A DNA stretch of 16,706 nt, taken from positions 1 through 16,706 of the forward strand of contig DCDD01000199.1 in the NCBI GenBank assembly GCA_002316235.1, given 5' to 3'. Positions 8,141-14,878 of the stretch are shown in pieces. The notes beneath the pieces are model-generated. The model did no database searches, had not been told where the DNA came from, and saw only the letters and a list, made by a program, of their open reading frames with translations. Position numbers and translations under genes: made by a program. Source of the stretch: Bacteroidales bacterium UBA1064. Lineage in GTDB: Bacteria; Bacteroidota; Bacteroidia; Bacteroidales; Tenuifilaceae. Every line of letters begins with the position of its first letter. Within the stretch, counting starts at the first letter, position 1.

Positions 8141-8148
8141 CAAAAATA
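8141..8148 (-). promoter_or_regulatory. Weak candidate -7 box for the aminotransferase
   Basis: The minus strand reads TATTTTTG, which fits TAnnTTTG but lies in AT-rich sequence where chance matches are likely. It is about 50 bases before the ATG at 8088, in the 88-base divergent gap. No -33 element is evident. Confidence 0.22.
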
Positions 8149-8176
8149 GTCAAACTTTCCCTTAAAATCCTAACCC

Positions 8177-8692
8177 ATGCTAGCAGAAATTCTGAAGATA
8201 GTGCTGCCCGCTCTAATGGTTTTTCTGGCGGGATACCTTGCCATATCGGCCATGATTAAGAGCGAAACCAACCGCAGGAAATCTGAGCTGATGTTTAATA
8301 ACATAAAGATAACCACCCCAGTGAGGCTGCAAGCCTACGAGAGGCTTGTGCTTTTCCTCGAACGAATATCACCCGAATCGTTGCTGCCAAGAACTACAAA
8401 AAAAGGGATGCTGGCTTCCGACCTGCACACGGCATTGCTGGGCACCATAAGGGCTGAATGGGAGCACAACCTATCGCAGCAGCTCTACGTAAGCAAGGAA
8501 GCCTGGGAGATGGTTAAAAATGCCAAGGAGAACATTATTAAGCTTATCAACGTTTGTGCCGACAGGATAAACCCCAACGAAACCAGCATGGCCTTGAGCC
8601 AAAAAATAATTGAAACCTACGTGGAGCTTGATACTAACCCCACTACGCTTGCTATTGATTTCCTAAAAAAGGAGGTAGCCGAAATTTTTTAA
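8177..8692 (+). CDS. Membrane-anchored DUF7935-like protein
   Basis: A 171-residue protein of unknown function with one N-terminal transmembrane helix (about 5-27, EILKIVLPALMVFLAGYLAI) and a charged, mostly helical, probably cytoplasmic body. The block RLQAYERLVLFLERISPESL (50-69) and the later region around EWEHNLSQQLYVSKEAWEMV (94-113) match what I recall of a Bacteroidota family listed as DUF7935. I cannot check this here. No catalytic motif is visible. The ATG at 8177 is the first in frame and puts the helix at the very N-terminus. It is divergent from the aminotransferase (88-base gap) and is followed 219 bases later by a lipoprotein gene on the same strand. Confidence 0.75.
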   Translation: MLAEILKIVLPALMVFLAGYLAISAMIKSETNRRKSELMFNNIKITTPVRLQAYERLVLFLERISPESLLPRTTKKGMLASDLHTALLGTIRAEWEHNLSQQLYVSKEAWEMVKNAKENIIKLINVCADRINPNETSMALSQKIIETYVELDTNPTTLAIDFLKKEVAEIF

Positions 8693-8771
8693 GCCTTAAG
8701 CAGAGGAATTATTTTTCTGCATGTTGCATTTACTGGACCGACATAGCTTGATTCCATCCAAACAACAAAAT

Positions 8772-8786
8772 GGTTGAAAATCAACC
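8772..8786 (+). repeat. Short inverted repeat between DUF7935-like and lipoprotein genes
   Basis: GGTTGA-AAA-TCAACC is a perfect 6-bp stem with a three-base loop. A second TCAAC at 8794-8798, directly before a run of six T (8799-8804), could pair with the same left arm instead. Either fold could end the upstream transcript, but neither is a textbook terminator. Confidence 0.25.
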
Positions 8787-8911
8787 CTGGTTATCAACTT
8801 TTTTGCAATTATTTGAATTCAACAATGAATTTCTATAGGAATATAGTAAAAAATTATTTTATCTTTACTTACTGAAAATGTGGGTAAAATTGACAATTAA
8901 AAGTTGGTGAT

Positions 8912-9829
8912 ATGGCTACAGGTTTCGTCAAGCGAATAGTAAAGTTATTAGGACTGCTGCTGATAGTAGGCGGGGTAGCCTGCAAATCGGAGAAACCCTC
9001 GGACAAATCGTTAAAAGTCACGGAGGATGAACTTGCCGCTGATAGCGTGATTTCTCAAAGCATCCAATCGGTTAAGCAAATATTCTACTCCCTGCCCTCC
9101 CCACTCGAAACGGCCCTAATACTAAAACGGTCAGGCGCAGTATACAATGAAGACCTGCTAAACCCGGTTGAAAACGTTGCGCACTACAACACCAGTAAAA
9201 GCATGGCGTTAAACCTGGGAATCTACAGCACCGACTTAAGCTACGCCAGCCTGTTCGATCAAACCCAGGCCACGATTAACCTGATGAATGCATCAAAGAA
9301 AATGGCAGATGGGCTAGGCATTCTGAATGCCATTGATAACTCGGTAATTCAACGGCTTGAAGAAAACATCAACAACCGCGATGTAATAATGGAAACCATA
9401 TCCGAAACATTCCTTAACACCAACTCCATCCTGGAGGAAGATGACCGGGTTGCTATTGGATCTATAATTCTGGTAGGCGGATGGTTGGAGGGGCTTTACC
9501 TGGCCACCTCGCTGGTTAGCGATGAAAAGAAGATGGATAATGAGCTGGTGGATAGAATTGCCGATCAGAAGTTTTCCCTTGAAACCGTTTTAAGCCTTTT
9601 AAAGCAGAATTCCGAAAACGCTGATGTTATGGAAATTTACTCCGACATGCAAAAGCTAAGCGAAATATTTTATGACGTTCAAATTTCTGCATCTCGGGTT
9701 GAAGTTGTTCCCGCTAGCAACAACGGGGCAACCATCCTGCGTTCAAAAAATGTCATTACCGTTAACCCTGATGTTTTCAACAAGCTTAAAACAAAAGTTA
9801 AGGAATTGCGTACAAAGTACACAGCATAG
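8912..9829 (+). CDS. Putative lipoprotein of unknown function, conserved-looking
   Basis: A 305-residue protein with a lipoprotein signal: Lys/Arg near the N-terminus, a hydrophobic stretch (about 11-20) and the lipobox V-A-C with the acylated cysteine at C24. The residues just after Cys (KSEKPSDKS) are not strongly acidic, so surface export cannot be argued from a lipoprotein export signal. The mature part is largely helical and acidic. It contains YSLPSPLETALILKRSGA (59-76), LNLGIYSTDLSYASLFDQTQ (100-119) and a small-residue stretch, IGSIILVGGWLEGLYLATSLV, in the second half that resembles a packed amphipathic helix. I recall similar uncharacterised proteins in Bacteroidales but know no function. 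The ATG at 8912 is chosen because it yields a complete signal. The next gene starts 16 bases after the stop, so the two form an operon. Confidence 0.8.
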   Translation: MATGFVKRIVKLLGLLLIVGGVACKSEKPSDKSLKVTEDELAADSVISQSIQSVKQIFYSLPSPLETALILKRSGAVYNEDLLNPVENVAHYNTSKSMALNLGIYSTDLSYASLFDQTQATINLMNASKKMADGLGILNAIDNSVIQRLEENINNRDVIMETISETFLNTNSILEEDDRVAIGSIILVGGWLEGLYLATSLVSDEKKMDNELVDRIADQKFSLETVLSLLKQNSENADVMEIYSDMQKLSEIFYDVQISASRVEVVPASNNGATILRSKNVITVNPDVFNKLKTKVKELRTKYTA

Positions 9830-9845
9830 CATAACACATTCCGGT

Positions 9846-10286
9846 ATGAAATCATTTACCACTACAATTCTTATTCTAGGGCTACTGCTACTTCAACCCC
9901 ACAGCACACAAGCCCAATGTAAAAACTTTGCAAAAAAAATTTGCAAGTTGGAGTTGGCTCCGTACGTTCATGATGGGAATTACAACGCAGCAATTCTAAC
10001 CGAGGGTGAGGACGCCGAGCTATTTAAAACCTTTTATGCAGGCCAGGAATACAGAATATCAATTTGTGGCTCCGAATCCCTGGCTAAAATAGAATTTCTG
10101 GTGATGGACGTTGACCGCAGGGTGCTATACTCCAATGCCAAAAATAACTATGCCACATCATGGAACTTCAAGGTTGAGGCAACCCAGCAGCTGATTATTT
10201 TGGTGAGAGTGCCTTCATCGGGAAATTCTGGCTCGGAGTTGGCAAGTGGTTGCGTAGCAATCATGTTCGGGTTGAAGGCCGAGTAG
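9846..10286 (+). CDS. Small secreted protein of unknown function
   Basis: The ATG at 9846 gives 146 residues with a typical Sec signal (KSFTTTILILGLLLLQPHSTQAQ, cleavage probably near residue 23 or 24). The frame is open further upstream to 9672, but that part overlaps the lipoprotein gene in another frame and would bury the signal peptide. The mature region has four cysteines (25, 33, 74, 136). It is dominated by beta-strand-like segments: LFKTFYAGQEYRISICGS, AKIEFLVMD, SWNFKVEATQQLIILVRV and GCVAIMFGLK. The pattern resembles a single jelly-roll or pre-peptidase-C-type sandwich, which is inference only. It lies 16 bases after the lipoprotein gene and 18 bases before a strong terminator, so it is the last gene of this operon and probably works with the lipoprotein in the envelope. 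Confidence 0.75.
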   Translation: MKSFTTTILILGLLLLQPHSTQAQCKNFAKKICKLELAPYVHDGNYNAAILTEGEDAELFKTFYAGQEYRISICGSESLAKIEFLVMDVDRRVLYSNAKNNYATSWNFKVEATQQLIILVRVPSSGNSGSELASGCVAIMFGLKAE

Positions 10287-10304
10287 CTACAGCTAAGACT
10301 GTAC

Positions 10305-10329
10305 AAAGCCGCTACATGCGGCTTTTTTT
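10305..10329 (+). terminator. Intrinsic terminator of the lipoprotein operon
   Basis: AAAGCCGC, a TACAT loop, then GCGGCTTT form an 8-bp stem followed directly by more T residues (seven T in all, to 10329). It ends one base before the uvrA stop codon (10333-10331). In the reverse direction the left arm gives only a three-base T run, so it should work mainly for the plus strand. Confidence 0.9.
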
Positions 10330-10330
10330 A

Positions 10331-13132
10331 TTAACCATTCAGCTTCTTTTTTAGAAATACACCCGTATGGGACGCCTCGTTGGCAGCAAGATCTTCGGGA
10401 GTCCCGGCAAAAACCAGCAAACCTCCCTCCTGCCCGCCTTCCGGGCCCAAATCTACTACCCAGTCGGCACTTTTTATCACTTCAAGGTTATGTTCAACTA
10501 TGACCAGGCTGTGTCCTTTAGCCAGCAGGGCGTCAAAGGCATTCAGCAGCTGGCGAATATCGTTGAAATGAAGACCAGTGGTTGGTTCGTCAAAAATAAA
10601 AAGAAGCGGGCGAATGGACGCATCCTTTTGAAGGAAAGAGGCAAGTTTCACCCGCTGGCTTTCCCCACCGCTGAGGGTGCTGGACGATTGTCCCAGCTGT
10701 ATGTAGCCCAGCCCAACATCCTGAAGCGGTTTTAGCCTATCCACAACTTTCTGCTCAGTTAAAGTTTTCCCCTTGCTAAAAAATTCAATGGCCTGATCAA
10801 CCGTCATGTTTAAAATGTCATAAACGTTGGCTCCGTTGTACCTCACCTCCAGGATATCATCCTTAAAACGTTTCCCCTTACAGCTCTCGCAAACCAAGGT
10901 CAAATCGGCCATAAACTGCATCTCAACATGAATAACACCTTCACCCTGGCACTCCTCGCATCGTCCACCCTCGACATTAAAGGAGAAATGAGCGGGCTTA
11001 TACCCATTTCGTTTTGCGTAGGGTTGTTCGGATAAAAGCTTACGAATCTCATCCCATGCCTTGATGTAGGTAACCGGATTGCTCCGCGACGATCGGCCAA
11101 TTGGATTCTGATCTACCAGCTCAACCCCTGAAATTAGCTTCCAGTCGCCACCTAGCGAATCAAACTGTCCGGCACGGGGACCAGCACCCGTTAGCTGCTT
11201 CAGAAGGGCAGGGTATAAAATATCGTCCACCAGGCTCGATTTACCCGATCCGCTTACACCTGTAACTACAACCAGACAGCTAAGCGGAAATTTAACATCA
11301 ATACCCTTTAGGTTATTTTCCCGGGCTCCGGAAATCTCAATATAGCTATTCCATTTTCTCCGAACCCTGGGAACGGGTATTTGCTCCCTGCTTAAAAGAA
11401 AGTTGGCCGTTAGGCTTTGAGTGGCTTTTTCAAGGTTTTCGATGGGTCCTTCGAAAACAACCTCGCCTCCGTTAACCCCGGCATAGGGGCCAATGTCAAC
11501 GATATAATCGGAAGCCCTGATGATTTCCTCATCGTGCTCAACAACAACCACCGTATTGCCCATGTTACGCAGTTTCTTCAGAACATCAATGAGCAGGTGG
11601 GTGTCACGAGGATGTAGCCCGATGCTGGGTTCATCGAGGATATACAGCGAACCTACCAGGCTGCTTCCCAAAGATGTGGCCAGGTTGATACGCTGCGATT
11701 CACCTCCCGACAGTGATGAGGAGAGCCGGTTGAGCGTGAGGTATCCAAGCCCCACGTTGACCAGGTAGTTCAAGCGATTTTTTAGCTCGATAAGAATTCG
11801 TTTGGCTACCCCAACCTCATGTTCGGTGAGCTCGAGATTGTTGAAAACTTCCGCCAAGTCGGCTACTGGCATCTCAACCAATTCCTGTATGGTATAGCCG
11901 TTCACCTTGACAAAAGTTGCCTCACGACGAAGTCTTCCTCCCCTGCAGGTTGGGCAGGTAGTTTTTCCCATGAACCGGGAAAGCAAAACCCGATACTGTA
12001 TCTTATACTTTTTTCCCTCCAGCTCTCTGAAAAAGTCATTAATTCCAGTGAAATGAGGAGTTCCTTCCCAAAGTAGCGATTTCTGCTCCTCGGAAAGCTG
12101 AAAGTATGGTTTATGAATTGGTATTCCGTATCGGCTGGCATTTTCCACAACCCTATCCTTATACCAGCTCATACTTTCACCCTTCCAGCAGGCAATTGCA
12201 TCATCGTAAACAGAAAGACTACGGTTAGGGATGACCAGATTTTCATCGATTCCTACAATTTTCCCATAGCCCTCACAAGTAGGGCAAGCACCCAAAGGGC
12301 TATTAAAGCTGAACAGGTGCTCGGTGGGTTCTTCAAACTTAATCCCGTCCATCTCGAAGAGGCTGGAGAATTGCTCCAGGCTATAGCTCCCATTGTCGTC
12401 GAAAACTTTCAACAGGCAAAAGCCTTTCCCCTCTGCAAAGGCAGTCTGAACCGAGTCGGCCAACCGGCTAAGGAATTCATCATCAGCGGCTGCGGCAAAA
12501 CGATCGATAACCAGCCGCAACTCCGATCCCGAAAGGTCAACCACCTCCCTGAATTTTTGCTCATCAATCCGAACTATCTGATTTCCAACCTCAACACGTG
12601 TAAAGCCTTCGTGAGCAAGAGCTTCCAGCTTCTGCTTCATATCCCCATTCGGTGTAAGGGGTGCTAAAAGCATCATTTTGGTTCCCTCGTTAAAGGAGCT
12701 GATGAAGTTAACCACATCGCTGACAGAATGCTTTTTCACCTCTTTCCCCGATACGGGGGAGTATGTTCTTCCAATTCGGGCAAAGAGCAACTTAAGGTAG
12801 TCGTATATTTCGGTTGATGTTCCAACCGTAGAGCGGGGATTTCGTGTATTAACCTTCTGCTCAATGGCAATTGCCGGGGGGATTCCGCTAATCAGATCAA
12901 CCTCTGGCTTAGCCATACGTCCAAGAAATTGCCGTGCGTAGGCAGAGAGGCTTTCCACATAGCGACGCTGACCTTCGGCATATATGGTATCAAATGCCAG
13001 AGATGACTTGCCCGAACCCGATACTCCCGTTATTACTACCAGGGCATTGCGGGGAATGTCTAGGCTGATATTTTTAAGATTATGAACCCGTGCACCCTTT
13101 ACCGAAATAACATTTTCAACACTACGTGTCAT
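10331..13132 (-). CDS. uvrA: Excinuclease ABC subunit A (UvrA)
   Basis: Damage-sensing ATPase of nucleotide excision repair; a UvrA dimer loads UvrB at lesions. Two ABC ATPase modules are complete. The first has Walker A GVSGSGKS (36-43) and the family-typical QRRYVESLSAYARQFLG. The first LSGGESQRINLA signature is followed by LDEPSIGLH. The second Walker A is at 625-632, and the second LSGGESQRVKLA is followed by FDEPTTGLH. The C-terminal zinc hairpin is intact (C725, C728, C748, C751), while the N-terminal module keeps only CPTC (C283, C286) and lacks the partner CxxC expected about 25-30 residues earlier. From memory this is common in Bacteroidota UvrA. The 933-residue length is normal. The ATG at 13132 follows a TACCTTTG box by 20 bases. 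It converges on the lipoprotein operon. Confidence 0.97.
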   Translation of the reverse strand: MTRSVENVISVKGARVHNLKNISLDIPRNALVVITGVSGSGKSSLAFDTIYAEGQRRYVESLSAYARQFLGRMAKPEVDLISGIPPAIAIEQKVNTRNPRSTVGTSTEIYDYLKLLFARIGRTYSPVSGKEVKKHSVSDVVNFISSFNEGTKMMLLAPLTPNGDMKQKLEALAHEGFTRVEVGNQIVRIDEQKFREVVDLSGSELRLVIDRFAAAADDEFLSRLADSVQTAFAEGKGFCLLKVFDDNGSYSLEQFSSLFEMDGIKFEEPTEHLFSFNSPLGACPTCEGYGKIVGIDENLVIPNRSLSVYDDAIACWKGESMSWYKDRVVENASRYGIPIHKPYFQLSEEQKSLLWEGTPHFTGINDFFRELEGKKYKIQYRVLLSRFMGKTTCPTCRGGRLRREATFVKVNGYTIQELVEMPVADLAEVFNNLELTEHEVGVAKRILIELKNRLNYLVNVGLGYLTLNRLSSSLSGGESQRINLATSLGSSLVGSLYILDEPSIGLHPRDTHLLIDVLKKLRNMGNTVVVVEHDEEIIRASDYIVDIGPYAGVNGGEVVFEGPIENLEKATQSLTANFLLSREQIPVPRVRRKWNSYIEISGARENNLKGIDVKFPLSCLVVVTGVSGSGKSSLVDDILYPALLKQLTGAGPRAGQFDSLGGDWKLISGVELVDQNPIGRSSRSNPVTYIKAWDEIRKLLSEQPYAKRNGYKPAHFSFNVEGGRCEECQGEGVIHVEMQFMADLTLVCESCKGKRFKDDILEVRYNGANVYDILNMTVDQAIEFFSKGKTLTEQKVVDRLKPLQDVGLGYIQLGQSSSTLSGGESQRVKLASFLQKDASIRPLLFIFDEPTTGLHFNDIRQLLNAFDALLAKGHSLVIVEHNLEVIKSADWVVDLGPEGGQEGGLLVFAGTPEDLAANEASHTGVFLKKKLNG

Positions 13133-13152
13133 TTAAAAAAAATATTAACCGG

Positions 13153-13160
13153 CAAAGGTA
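13153..13160 (-). promoter_or_regulatory. Candidate -7 box for uvrA
   Basis: The minus strand reads TACCTTTG, identical to the box before prfA and at nearly the same distance (20 bases) from the ATG. A TTG lies 16 bases upstream (13179-13177), somewhat closer than the usual -33 spacing. No obvious SOS-type operator is seen nearby. Confidence 0.45.
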
Positions 13161-13363
13161 GCAGCTATTCGCAAAACAAGCTGGAATAACCTCAACTTTT
13201 CTCATCTGTAAACCTGAAACAAACCAAACCAGTAATTTTGCTGAGGAATTTCCTTTGAACCTTCCCTCAAAAAAAAGTAAGAAAATAAACAGCCACGTGA
13301 TAATAAAAAAATGGGTTCAACTTGCACATATCAAAAAAAAATACTTTTTTTGGCAAACGATTG

Positions 13364-13375
13364 TAACTTAAGTTA
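13364..13375. promoter_or_regulatory. 12-base palindrome upstream of the ECF sigma gene
   Basis: TAACTTAAGTTA is a perfect palindrome, preceded by TTG and overlapping a second short palindrome GTTAAC (13372-13377). It could be an operator in the divergent control region, but AT-rich palindromes of this size also arise by chance. Confidence 0.25.
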
Positions 13376-13442
13376 ACTAACCTAAATCACACCTGCCTAT
13401 TGGAAGAAGCTCTACCCGATTACCAATACATGGGAGGTTGCT

Positions 13443-14030
13443 GTGAATGCAAACAATCGTTCCGACCAGGAGCTTCTATCGGAATTTAAGGAAGGCAGCA
13501 ATGCTGCAATGGAGGTGCTAATTAAGAGGCACGAACGTAGAGTTTACACCTACATTTTACTAATGGTTCATAACTCGCATCTGGCAGATGACTTGATGCA
13601 GGAGACTTTTGTGAAGGCCATAAAGTCGCTAAGGGGGGGCAAGTATTCGGAGAGCAACCGGTTTCAATCGTGGCTGCTGCGAATAGCGCATAACCTGGTT
13701 ATTGATTACTTCAGACAGAAAAGCCATTACCGTGAGGTTTCTAACGAGGAATATGGAGTTGACCTGCTCAACACGCCCCGTTTTTCTGAAATGAATGCGG
13801 AACAACGAATGGTTTACGAACGTGTAATCGCTGAAATAAGGATGATGGTAGATGGGCTACCCCCCAGCCAGCGTGAGGTGGTAATGCTCCGGTACTATGC
13901 CGACTTGAGTTTCAAGGAAATAGCCGATATCACCAACGTGAGCATTAACACTGCCTTAGGAAGAATGCGGTATGCACTTATAAACCTAAAAAAGGTGGTG
14001 AAGGAGAAAAACCTTTGCCTTGAATACTAA
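13443..14030 (+). CDS. RNA polymerase ECF-type sigma-70 factor
   Basis: A 195-residue sigma factor with only regions 2 and 4, as in the ECF group that directs RNA polymerase to special promoters. Region 2 covers about 22-92, with the DDLMQETFVKAI core-binding helix (49-60) and FQSWLLRIAHNLVIDYFR (74-91) for -10 melting. A linker (about 93-120) leads to region 4 (about 137-185), PPSQREVVMLRYYADLSFKEIADITN followed by NTALGRMRYAL, the -35-binding helix-turn-helix. The start is GTG at 13443: the frame has no ATG upstream before an in-frame TAA (13383-13385), and the first internal Met (M23) would cut region 2. No anti-sigma or membrane gene adjoins it, as uvrA is divergent and the next gene is rpsO. 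The signal it answers is therefore unknown. Confidence 0.93.
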   Translation: MNANNRSDQELLSEFKEGSNAAMEVLIKRHERRVYTYILLMVHNSHLADDLMQETFVKAIKSLRGGKYSESNRFQSWLLRIAHNLVIDYFRQKSHYREVSNEEYGVDLLNTPRFSEMNAEQRMVYERVIAEIRMMVDGLPPSQREVVMLRYYADLSFKEIADITNVSINTALGRMRYALINLKKVVKEKNLCLEY

Positions 14031-14034
14031 CCAG

Positions 14035-14067
14035 CTGCCAGGATCGGTTGCTTCTCAACCCTGGCAG
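14035..14067 (+). repeat. Strong bulged hairpin just after the sigma factor gene
   Basis: CTGCCAG (14035-14041) pairs with CTGGCAG (14061-14067), and inside it GGTTG (14046-14050) pairs with CAACC (14056-14060) around a CTTCT loop. Four bases are bulged on the left side. It starts four bases after the stop codon. No T-run follows, so it may be a transcript 3' end stabiliser or a factor-dependent end rather than a classic terminator. Confidence 0.55.
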
Positions 14068-14123
14068 GGAGCTAATTAGGGTTGATGCAGCAAAACGAAA
14101 CAAGTCTTAACTTTTTGACGTAG

Positions 14124-14366
14124 AGCCTTAGCATAGCAAAATTATTAGGTTTCCGGTTACTGATTACTTTTACCTTTACCCTACTTTTAGGCTTCGGGGT
14201 CAATGTAATGGAACATTCGTATTTTGGCTTCACCGAGTTTGCAGGTAAAGGCCGGTTGTTCATGCAGGTTTGTGCAAGTTGTCCTACACGGGTGGTTCAC
14301 CATCAATTTCACTTACGCCATGGGAAAATTCTCCTTCTAAGAGGCGAGCACCCTGAAAAAGTTTAA
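14124..14366 (+). pseudogene. Possible decayed small reading frame
   Basis: The plus frame runs from after a TAG (14121-14123) to TAA (14364-14366), about 80 codons. It opens with a hydrophobic stretch (KLLGFRLLITFTFTLLLGFG) and continues with EHSYFGFTEFAGKGRLFMQ. The only ATG upstream of the latter part is at 14208, after the hydrophobic stretch. From about 14263 the next frame reads in a more protein-like way (FVQVVLHGWFTINFTYAMGKFSF, stop at 14338-14340), which suggests a frameshifted remnant. I recognise no family. This could equally be random open sequence. Confidence 0.18.
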
Positions 14367-14371
14367 AATGG

Positions 14372-14410
14372 GGACAGGAATAGCTAAAGCTAGAAGATTT
14401 TAGCCTGTCC
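14372..14410 (+). repeat. Two-part hairpin in the gene-poor region
   Basis: GGACAG (14372-14377) pairs with CTGTCC (14405-14410), and GCTAAA (14383-14388) pairs with TTTAGC (14399-14404). A five-base bulge lies on the left and a ten-base loop in the middle. The two stems stack without a gap on the right side. No T-run follows. It could be part of a small RNA or a remnant of the decayed frame just upstream. Confidence 0.4.
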
Positions 14411-14549
14411 AGAGCCTGGTTGAAGGATTTATCAGCCAAATCCAAACAAATTCTCCTTATCCATTGTCCTTCAATTTTTTCAGATATCCATCATCTTCAG
14501 AACTTTTCAAAAAAATATTAAGTGTATAGGCAAAATGTAAAAAAACTCC

Positions 14550-14557
14550 TATCTTTG
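14550..14557 (+). promoter_or_regulatory. -7 box of the rpsO promoter
   Basis: TATCTTTG followed by CAC is a very good match to the Bacteroidetes -7 consensus TAnnTTTG. It lies 43 bases before the rpsO ATG, predicting a leader of roughly 35-40 bases. A clear TTG -33 element is not visible in the A-rich stretch upstream. Confidence 0.6.
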
Positions 14558-14583
14558 CACCTCAAAATAAGTGTATATCTACT

Positions 14584-14598
14584 CACTAATTATTAGTG
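14584..14598 (+). promoter_or_regulatory. Leader hairpin directly before rpsO
   Basis: CACTAA-TTA-TTAGTG makes a perfect 6-bp stem ending two bases before the rpsO ATG, within the short predicted leader. Ribosomal protein S15 controls its own translation in several bacteria through structured leaders, so this may be the S15-binding or start-occluding element. That role is inference; the inverted repeat itself is seen. Confidence 0.4.
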
Positions 14599-14600
14599 CT

Positions 14601-14873
14601 ATGAACTATTTGACCGTAGAAAAGAAAAAGGAAATTTTTAGGGAGTATGGTAAGTCCGATACCAACACTGGTTCTTCGGAAAGCCAGATTGCATTGTTTT
14701 CCTACCGCATTAACCATCTCACAGAACATCTTAAAACTCACAGAAAAGATTACGCTACACAGCGTTCGCTGTTAAAGATGGTTGGTCAACGGAGGCGGTT
14801 GCTGGACTACTTGAAGGAGAAAGATATTGACAGGTATCGCGAGGTAGTTAAAGCGCTGAATTTGAGAAAGTAA
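14601..14873 (+). CDS. rpsO: 30S ribosomal protein S15
   Basis: A primary 16S rRNA-binding protein of the small-subunit platform that also helps form an intersubunit bridge. The 90-residue protein has the full four-helix S15 pattern: KKKEIFREYGKSDTNTGSSESQIALFSYRINHLTEHLKTHRKDYATQ..., then RSLLKMVGQRRRLLDYLKEKD. The conserved TGSSESQIA loop and HxxxHRKD segment contact rRNA. I chose the ATG at 14601. The frame is open upstream to a GTG at 14571, but those ten residues are not S15-like and lie in the leader beside a hairpin. It has its own promoter box upstream and a strong terminator downstream. pnp follows, as in many bacteria. Confidence 0.97.
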   Translation: MNYLTVEKKKEIFREYGKSDTNTGSSESQIALFSYRINHLTEHLKTHRKDYATQRSLLKMVGQRRRLLDYLKEKDIDRYREVVKALNLRK

Positions 14874-14878
14874 AACTT

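Larger units (their letters stand above)
13133..13442. other. 310-base divergent intergenic region between uvrA and the sigma factor gene
   Basis: AT-rich with several long A and T runs (about 13268-13276 and 13330-13350) and no reading frame I can support. It carries the uvrA -7 box at its left end. A perfect 12-base palindrome, TAACTTAAGTTA (13364-13375), lies 68 bases before the sigma factor start codon. No TAnnTTTG match faces the sigma gene, so that gene may use another promoter class, possibly one read by an alternative sigma factor (inference). Confidence 0.6.
14031..14549. other. Gene-poor region between the sigma factor gene and the rpsO promoter
   Basis: About 520 bases without a gene I can recognise. 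It contains the bulged hairpin at 14035-14067, a second two-part hairpin at 14372-14410, and a plus-strand open frame (14124-14366) with a hydrophobic first third but no good start. A minus-strand frame at 14072-14263 looks like chance: it has no family-like motif and covers the same bases. No tRNA or transposon ends are seen. Confidence 0.6.

Noticed and set aside
9672..9845. Upstream extension of the secreted-protein frame
   Set aside because: It overlaps the lipoprotein gene in a different frame and would place residues before an otherwise complete signal peptide starting at 9846.
12113..12667. Plus-strand frame of 184 codons inside uvrA
   Set aside because: It is antisense to well-conserved UvrA sequence and has no recognisable domain.
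14072..14263. Minus-strand 63-codon frame in the sigma-rpsO gap
   Set aside because: It has no signal peptide, motif or promoter and overlaps a plus frame of similar length; it is likely chance.
14571..14600. Longer rpsO start at a GTG
   Set aside because: S15 proteins begin near MNYLTVEKKKEI; the extra ten codons fall in the leader and cover the hairpin.
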